From the NCBI GenBank assembly GCA_002433805.1, contig DJIW01000099.1, positions 1 through 17,456 of the forward strand: a stretch of DNA of 17,456 nucleotides, given 5' to 3'. The notes beneath the pieces were generated by a model that had not been told where the DNA came from, did no database searches, and saw only the letters and a list, made by a program, of their open reading frames with translations. The stretch comes from Competibacteraceae bacterium UBA6584 (GTDB lineage Bacteria; Pseudomonadota; Gammaproteobacteria; Competibacterales; Competibacteraceae). Made by a program: the position numbers and the translations under genes. Numbering within the stretch: position 1 is the stretch's first letter; each line of letters starts with the position of its first letter. Positions 13,407 through 17,456 of the stretch are shown here, piece after piece.

Positions 13407-13775
13407 CTAGAGCACTTCCGGCGCCAGGGAAATAATTTTCATGAACCGTTCGCCGCGCAGCTCGCGGGTGACGGGTCCGAAGATGCGAGTGCCGATCGGC
13501 TCCAACTTGTTGTTGAGCAGCACCGCCGCGTTGCCGTCGAAGCGGATCAGCGAGCCGTCCGGCCGGCGCACGCCCTTGCGGGTCCGCACCACCACGGCGT
13601 TGTAAACCTCGCCCTTGTTGACCTTGCCGCGCGGGATCGCGTCTTTGACGCTGACTTTGATGATATCGCCGATGTGCGCGTACCGACGGTGCGAACCGCC
13701 CAGCACCTTGATGCACATCAGCCGACGAGCGCCGCTGTTGTCGGCGACGTCCAACATGCTTTGCATCTGAATCAT
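13407..13775 (-). CDS. rplN: 50S ribosomal protein L14 (uL14)
   Basis: L14 lies at the subunit interface, forms an intersubunit bridge with 16S rRNA and is the docking site for silencing factor RsfS. The 122 residues match E. coli (123) nearly throughout: MIQMQSMLDVADNSGARRLM, CIKVLGGSHRRYAHIGDII, VVVRTRKGVRRPDGSLIRFD and a GPVTRELRGERFMKIISLAP ending. It begins the spc-operon part of the cluster, 67 bases after rpsQ. In E. coli a promoter precedes rplN; I see no clear one here, so the S10 and spc parts may be one transcript. Confidence 0.98.
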   Translation of the reverse strand: MIQMQSMLDVADNSGARRLMCIKVLGGSHRRYAHIGDIIKVSVKDAIPRGKVNKGEVYNAVVVRTRKGVRRPDGSLIRFDGNAAVLLNNKLEPIGTRIFGPVTRELRGERFMKIISLAPEVL

Positions 13776-13842
13776 GGCTCTACATTCCGTCCGCGGAGTG
13801 TTGAAAACATCGGCCCGGAGACCGAGGCCAAGGTGGCGACGC

Positions 13843-14103
13843 TCATTGCGCGCGCTCCACGACCCCGACCAGGGTCCACGCCTTGGTCTTGGCCAACGGC
13901 CGGCATTGCTTGATCGTCACCAAATCGCCTTCCCGGCACTCGTTTTGTTCGTCGTGGGCGTGCAGCTTGGTGGTCCGCCGGACGTATTTGCCATACACGG
14001 GATGCTTGACCAGCCGCTCGACGGCCACGGTGATGGTCTTATCCATCTTGTTGCTCGTTACCCGCCCGCTCAGGGTGCGTTCGGTCTGGAGTTCCTTCGT
14101 CAT
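13843..14103 (-). CDS. rpsQ: 30S ribosomal protein S17 (uS17)
   Basis: S17 is a primary 16S rRNA-binding protein of the 30S body. The 86 residues (E. coli 84) show LSGRVTSNKMDKTITVAVER and HPVYGKYVRRTTKLHAHDE, the OB-fold RNA-binding strands, and ECREGDLVTIKQCRPLAKTK. Its ATG overlaps the rpmC stop by four bases (ATGA), so translation is coupled. It is the last gene of the S10 operon portion. Confidence 0.98.
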   Translation of the reverse strand: MTKELQTERTLSGRVTSNKMDKTITVAVERLVKHPVYGKYVRRTTKLHAHDEQNECREGDLVTIKQCRPLAKTKAWTLVGVVERAQ

Positions 14104-14294
14104 GCCTTGTCCGCCTTCTCGCTCAACACCATTTTGACCCGCGCGATGTTGCGCCGCGCCTGCCGGAACAGATGGGCCTTGCTCGCCTGGCCCGTGGCCC
14201 GCTGCATCCGCAGGTTGAACTGCTCGCGCAACAGCGCCAGCAGCTCCTGATTCAACTCGTCCCGATTCTTTTGCCGCAGCTCGCTCGCGTTCAT
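14100..14294 (-). CDS. rpmC: 50S ribosomal protein L29 (uL29)
   Basis: L29 lies beside L23 at the peptide exit tunnel. The 64 residues (E. coli 63) begin MNASELRQKNRDELNQELLA and form two helices, with FNLRMQRATGQ between them and ARRNIARVKMVLSE near the end. The ATG at 14294 overlaps the rplP stop by one base (TGATG), and its own stop overlaps the rpsQ start, making a three-gene coupled unit rplP-rpmC-rpsQ. The frame is open upstream, but that sequence is the rplP region read in another frame. Confidence 0.97.
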   Translation of the reverse strand: MNASELRQKNRDELNQELLALLREQFNLRMQRATGQASKAHLFRQARRNIARVKMVLSEKADKA

Positions 14295-14707
14295 CACATC
14301 ACCGTCCGGTTCACAAAAATCGTTTGCACCGGCAATTTGGCCGCCGCCAGGCGGAACGCCTCGCGAGCGATGCCTTCGGTGACGCCTTCCACTTCGTACA
14401 GGACGCGACCGGGCTTGACCTTGGCCACCCAAAATTCGACGTTGCCCTTACCGCTGCCCATGCGCACTTCCAGCGGTTTTTTCGTCACCGGCTTATCCGG
14501 AAAAATGCGGATCCACACCTTGCCGCCGCGCTTGATATAGCGGTTGATGGCGCGCCGCGCCGCTTCGATCTGGCGGGCGGTCAGCATGCCGCGCGTGGTG
14601 CACTTCAACCCGTACTCGCCGAAACTCACCCCGGTGCCGCTGGTGGCGACGCCGGTGTTGCGCCCCTTGCGCTGCTTGCGAAATTTCGTTCTTTTCGGCT
14701 GTAACAT
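14294..14707 (-). CDS. rplP: 50S ribosomal protein L16 (uL16)
   Basis: L16 organises the A-site tRNA region of the large subunit. The 137 residues match E. coli (136): MLQPKRTKFRKQRKGRNTGV, LTARQIEAARRAINRYIKRG, VWIRIFPDKPVTKKPLEVRM and a REAFRLAAAKLPVQT segment near the C-terminus. R82 aligns with E. coli R81, the arginine hydroxylated by RoxA. It follows rpsC by 54 bases with only a weak purine-rich site upstream. Confidence 0.98.
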   Translation of the reverse strand: MLQPKRTKFRKQRKGRNTGVATSGTGVSFGEYGLKCTTRGMLTARQIEAARRAINRYIKRGGKVWIRIFPDKPVTKKPLEVRMGSGKGNVEFWVAKVKPGRVLYEVEGVTEGIAREAFRLAAAKLPVQTIFVNRTVM

Positions 14708-14761
14708 AATCTGTCTCGTCTCTTTACGAAGGAACCCCGCGGACTAGGGCGAGGCTCCGCT

Positions 14762-15445
14762 TCAACCGGCGGCGGCTTTGTCGGCCTTGGACTCGCCCGG
14801 CCGCTCGAAACCGAACACCTCGCCCCGGAAAATCCAAACTTTGATCCCGATCACCCCGTAGGTGGTCTGGGCTTCGGCAAGGCCGTAATCGATGTTGGCG
14901 CGCAAGGTGTGCAGCGGCACCCGTCCCTCGCGAGTCCATTCGCTGCGGGCGATTTCAGCGCCGTTCAAACGGCCGGAAACCTGAATCTTGATGCCCAGCG
15001 CCCCGAGGCGCATCGCGTTGGCGACCGCGCGCTTCATCGCCCGCCGGAACATGATCCGCCGCTCCAGCTGCTGGGCGATGCTTTCGGCGACCAGCTGCGC
15101 GTCGAGCTCCGGCTTGCGGATTTCCTCGATATTGATTTGCAAATCCTTGATATCCAAGCTCATCATCCGCGACACGTCGCGACGCAGCGCTTCGATATCC
15201 TCGCCCTTCTTGCCGATCACCACGCCGGGCCGGGCCGTGTGGATGGTGATGCGCGCCAGCTGGGCGGGCCGCTCGATCTGAATCCGGCTGACCGAAGCGT
15301 TCGCCAATTTTTTCTTCAGATGCTGGCGCACCTGGAGATCGGTTTCCAAGCGATCAGGATAGTTCTTGCTGTTGGCGTACCACTTGGAGCTCCAATCCGA
15401 GGCGATACCCAAGCGGATGCCCGTCGGGTGAACTTTTTGACCCAT
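14762..15445 (-). CDS. rpsC: 30S ribosomal protein S3 (uS3)
   Basis: S3 forms part of the mRNA entry channel and its helicase activity. The 227 residues (E. coli 233) begin MGQKVHPTGIRLGIASDWSS. A KH domain carries the GKKG loop at 78-81, and the C-terminal domain has EWTREGRVPLHTLRANIDYG and YGVIGIKVWIFRGEVF. The start at 15445 has a strong AAGGAG site and follows rplV by 13 bases. The C-terminus is a few residues shorter than in E. coli and ends KADKAAAG. Confidence 0.98.
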   Translation of the reverse strand: MGQKVHPTGIRLGIASDWSSKWYANSKNYPDRLETDLQVRQHLKKKLANASVSRIQIERPAQLARITIHTARPGVVIGKKGEDIEALRRDVSRMMSLDIKDLQINIEEIRKPELDAQLVAESIAQQLERRIMFRRAMKRAVANAMRLGALGIKIQVSGRLNGAEIARSEWTREGRVPLHTLRANIDYGLAEAQTTYGVIGIKVWIFRGEVFGFERPGESKADKAAAG

Positions 15446-15458
15446 GTCTGCTGGCTCC

Positions 15459-15788
15459 TTACTCGGATACGGTCACGGTGATGTGGCTGGTGCGCTTGAC
15501 GATGCGGTTGCCGCGCCCCTTGGCGCGAGCGTGCATCCGCTTCAGCACCGGACCGCCGTCCACGCAGATGGTGGCCACTTTCAATTCGTCGATATCGGCG
15601 CCTTCGTTGTGCTCGGCGTTGGCGATGGCCGATTCCAGAACGCCCTTGATGATCTGCGCCGCTTTCTTATTGCTGAAACGCAGGATTTCCAAGGCGCGAT
15701 CCACCCGCAAGTCGCGGACCTGATCGGCCACCAGCCGGGCCTTTTGGGGCGAGATACGGGCTTGCTTCATAACGGCGACAGCTTGCAT
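15459..15788 (-). CDS. rplV: 50S ribosomal protein L22 (uL22)
   Basis: L22 lines the peptide exit tunnel with a long beta hairpin, near the macrolide site. The 109 residues (E. coli 110) contain ARISPQKARLVADQVRDLRV, LESAIANAEHNEGADIDEL and the hairpin region VDGGPVLKRMHARAKGRGNR, ending KRTSHITVTVSE. The start at 15788 has AGGAG upstream and lies 9 bases after rpsS. No deletion or insertion is seen in the hairpin of the kind associated with macrolide resistance. Confidence 0.98.
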   Translation of the reverse strand: MQAVAVMKQARISPQKARLVADQVRDLRVDRALEILRFSNKKAAQIIKGVLESAIANAEHNEGADIDELKVATICVDGGPVLKRMHARAKGRGNRIVKRTSHITVTVSE

Positions 15789-15797
15789 CGGACGCTC

Positions 15798-16070
15798 CTA
15801 TTTGGATTTCTTATCCGCGGCGTGGCCGCGGTAGGTGCGGGTCGCGGCAAACTCGCCCAGCTTGTGGCCCACCATGTTTTCCGTAACCAAAATCGGCACG
15901 TGCTGGCGTCCGTTGTGCACGGCGATGGTCAATCCCACCATATCGGGCAAAATCATCGAGCGCCGCGACCAAGTCTTGATCGGCCGCTTGGTATTGGTCG
16001 CGACCGCCTGCTCCACCTTCTTGATCAGGTGGAGATCGACAAACGGTCCTTTCTTAATCGAACGTGGCAC
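15798..16070 (-). CDS. rpsS: 30S ribosomal protein S19 (uS19)
   Basis: S19 lies in the 30S head beside S13. The 90 residues (E. coli 92) begin MPRSIKKGPFVDLHLIKKVE, continue KTWSRRSMILPDMVGLTIAV, and end with VTENMVGHKLGEFAATRTYR. The initiation codon is GTG at 16070, supported by AGAGGA (16084-16079) with an 8-base spacer. It follows rplB by 76 bases; that gap has GC-rich self-complementary bases but no terminator-like U-tract. Confidence 0.97.
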   Translation of the reverse strand: MPRSIKKGPFVDLHLIKKVEQAVATNTKRPIKTWSRRSMILPDMVGLTIAVHNGRQHVPILVTENMVGHKLGEFAATRTYRGHAADKKSK

Positions 16071-16146
16071 CTTGCTTATCCTCTCGGTTACCCGCCCGCA
16101 ATGCGGCGGGGATGGCCGCCGTTCTCAACTCGGGCGGTCCTGTGCA

Positions 16147-16974
16147 TCATTTCGCTTTACGCCGGCGCACGATGAATTTGTCGGTGCGCTTGTTCGAGCG
16201 GGTTTTGTGGCCCTTGGTCGGCAAGCCCCAGGGCGAAACCGGGTGACGGCCGCCCGAGGTGCGGCCTTCGCCGCCGCCGTGCGGGTGATCGACCGGATTC
16301 ATCGCCACGCCGCGCACGGTGGGCCGAATCCCCTGCCAGCGCTTGGCGCCGGCCTTGCCGAACGAGCGCAGGTTATGTTCTTCGTTGCCGACCTCGCCGA
16401 TGGTCGCTTTACAGTCCACATGCACTTTGCGGATTTCCCCGGAGCGCAGGCGCAAGCTGGCGTAGCTGCCTTCGCGCGCCACCAGTTGCACGGAGGCGCC
16501 GGCGCTGCGGGCGATTTGCGCGCCCTTGCCGGGCCGAAACTCCACGCAATGCACTTGACTGCCGACCGGAACGCTGCGCAGCGGCAAGGTGTTGCCCGGC
16601 TTGATCGGCGCGGCCGGACCGGACATCAGCGCCGCGCCGACCGCCACCCCGCGCGGGGCGATGATATAGCGGCGCTCGCCGTCGGCGTAAAGCAGCAGCG
16701 CGATGTGGGCGCTGCGGTTGGGATCGTATTCCAGCCGCTCGACCCGCGCCGGAATATTGTCCTTATCGCGTTTGAAATCGACCAAGCGATAGTGTTGCTT
16801 GTGGCCGCCGCCCTGATGTCGGGTGGTAATGCGGCCCATGTTGTTCCGTCCGCCGGTGCGGTTTTGCTTTTCGAGCAGCGGCGCGTGCGGCCGGCCCTTG
16901 TGCAGTCCCGGCGTGACGACCTTGACCACGAAGCGCCGTCCGGGCGAAGTCGGTTTGGTCTTGACGATAGGCAT
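16147..16974 (-). CDS. rplB: 50S ribosomal protein L2 (uL2)
   Basis: L2 is needed for subunit association and lies near the peptidyl transferase centre. The 275 residues (E. coli 273) include GRNNMGRITTRHQGGGHKQH, RVERLEYDPNRSAHIALLLY and RGVAMNPVDHPHGGGEGR. H230 (with D229) aligns with E. coli H229, the conserved histidine long implicated in peptidyl transfer support. The C-terminus is strongly basic (KFIVRRRKAK). It follows rplW by 44 bases with an AAGG site. Confidence 0.98.
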   Translation of the reverse strand: MPIVKTKPTSPGRRFVVKVVTPGLHKGRPHAPLLEKQNRTGGRNNMGRITTRHQGGGHKQHYRLVDFKRDKDNIPARVERLEYDPNRSAHIALLLYADGERRYIIAPRGVAVGAALMSGPAAPIKPGNTLPLRSVPVGSQVHCVEFRPGKGAQIARSAGASVQLVAREGSYASLRLRSGEIRKVHVDCKATIGEVGNEEHNLRSFGKAGAKRWQGIRPTVRGVAMNPVDHPHGGGEGRTSGGRHPVSPWGLPTKGHKTRSNKRTDKFIVRRRKAK

Positions 16975-17018
16975 GGTTGGTTACCTTTTTCTCACGTATC
17001 GGGGCGACGGACGCCCGC

Positions 17019-17336
17019 TCACTCCGCCACCATGAAATCGATCTCGTGACCGGCTTCCAGGGAAACGTAAGCTTTTTTCCAGTCCGAACGCCGGCCTTGC
17101 ATCGCCCCGAAGCGCTTGCGCTTGCCCTTGATGTTGAGCACCGTGACGCCCTTGACCTTGACCTTGAACAAGCTTTCGACCGCGTCCTTGATTTCTGGCT
17201 TGGTCGCGTCGCGCAAGACCTTGAACACCACCTGATTGTGCCGTTCCGCCAGCCGGTTGGCCTTCTCGGATACGTGCGGAGCCAACAGGATTTGCAGCAA
17301 CCGCGCCTGATTGTTCACGCCAGCCACATCGTTCAT
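17019..17336 (-). CDS. rplW: 50S ribosomal protein L23 (uL23)
   Basis: L23 sits at the tunnel exit and is the docking point for trigger factor and SRP. The 105 residues (E. coli 100) contain LLQILLAPHVSEKANRLAER, DATKPEIKDAVESLFKVKVK and GRRSDWKKAYVSLEAGHEI. E24 aligns with the trigger-factor contact E18 of E. coli. The ATG at 17336 is chosen because GGGGGAG lies about 8 bases upstream and because it overlaps the rplD stop by four bases (ATGA). The longer in-frame extension is rplD read out of frame. Confidence 0.96.
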   Translation of the reverse strand: MNDVAGVNNQARLLQILLAPHVSEKANRLAERHNQVVFKVLRDATKPEIKDAVESLFKVKVKGVTVLNIKGKRKRFGAMQGRRSDWKKAYVSLEAGHEIDFMVAE

Positions 17337-17456
17337 GCCAGCCACTCCCCCACGCGCCGCATCGCGCCCGCCGTCATCACCACCGCGTCGGAACCGACCA
17401 GACCCACCGGGTCCAGGCCGATCACGTCGCTGATCGCCACTGTTAATAGACAAATG
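17333..17456 (-). CDS. rplD: 50S ribosomal protein L4 (uL4), C-terminal end only
   Basis: The last 40 codons of rplD run off the right edge of the window. The frame gives VAISDVIGLDPVGLVGSDAV, then VMTAGAMRRVGEWLA and a stop, matching the C-terminal end of L4 in both pattern and position directly before rplW. The rest of the gene, including any L4-dependent leader regulation of the S10 operon, lies outside the window. The fragment is cut by the window edge and shows no sign of being a pseudogene. Confidence 0.9.
   Translation of the reverse strand, partial: ICLLTVAISDVIGLDPVGLVGSDAVVMTAGAMRRVGEWLA

Noticed and set aside
13063..13716. A 217-residue reading frame that could suggest an extended L24 fusion.
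   Set aside because: The N-terminal half is rplN read in a different frame. The L24 ATG at 13380 has a strong ribosome binding site and gives a normal 105-residue protein.
16071..16146. GC-rich self-complementary sequence in the rplB-rpsS gap, considered as an attenuator.
   Set aside because: Pairing is interrupted with no stable loop and no U-tract follows, so it is probably just GC-rich spacer.
1..17456. Mobile elements, CRISPR arrays, defence genes, tRNA or rRNA genes.
   Set aside because: I looked on both strands and saw no transposase motifs, regularly spaced repeats, cloverleaf-like sequences or rRNA segments. The window is conserved core-genome sequence.

Overview
The window looks like chromosomal DNA from a GC-rich gammaproteobacterium. 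The evidence is the gene order of the ribosomal cluster (S10-spc-alpha in one orientation, with rpmJ between secY and rpsM), E. coli-type lengths and motifs in almost every ribosomal protein (a zinc-free 101-residue S14, a CxxC-type L36), and a class II ribonucleotide reductase split into two polypeptides as in Pseudomonas. I cannot name the genus from the sequence alone.

Left arm (1-4774, + strand): a 343-base leader carries a palindrome pair resembling NrdR boxes. It is followed by nrdJa (B12-dependent ribonucleotide reductase catalytic chain), nrdJb (TSCPD/cysteine-rich tail chain), a PIG3-type zinc-free NAD(P)H:quinone oxidoreductase, a 327-base intergenic stretch and a small 57-residue protein of unknown function. 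A strong hairpin terminator at 4895-4921 ends this arm and, read from the other side, also ends the ribosomal cluster.

Right arm (4937-17456, - strand): 26 genes run toward the terminator. In transcription order they are rplD (3' end only), rplW, rplB, rpsS, rplV, rpsC, rplP, rpmC, rpsQ, rplN, rplX, rplE, rpsN, rpsH, rplF, rplR, rpsE, rpmD, rplO, secY, rpmJ, rpsM, rpsK, rpsD, rpoA and rplQ. They build both ribosomal subunits, the Sec translocon channel and the RNA polymerase alpha subunit. Most gaps are 0-75 bases. The exceptions are 107 bases between rpmJ and rpsM, which holds a 9-bp inverted repeat able to form an S4-type pseudoknot over the rpsM ribosome binding site, and 97 bases between rpsN and rpsH. 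rpsD and rpsS start with GTG.

Most of the window is conserved housekeeping DNA, and I see no convincing undescribed multi-gene system, mobile element, CRISPR array, tRNA or rRNA. The points worth a second look are the split reductase and its NrdR-like operator with an odd spacer, the long acidic tail on RpoA, the putative alpha-operon leader pseudoknot, the N-terminal extension of L6 and the unassigned small protein.
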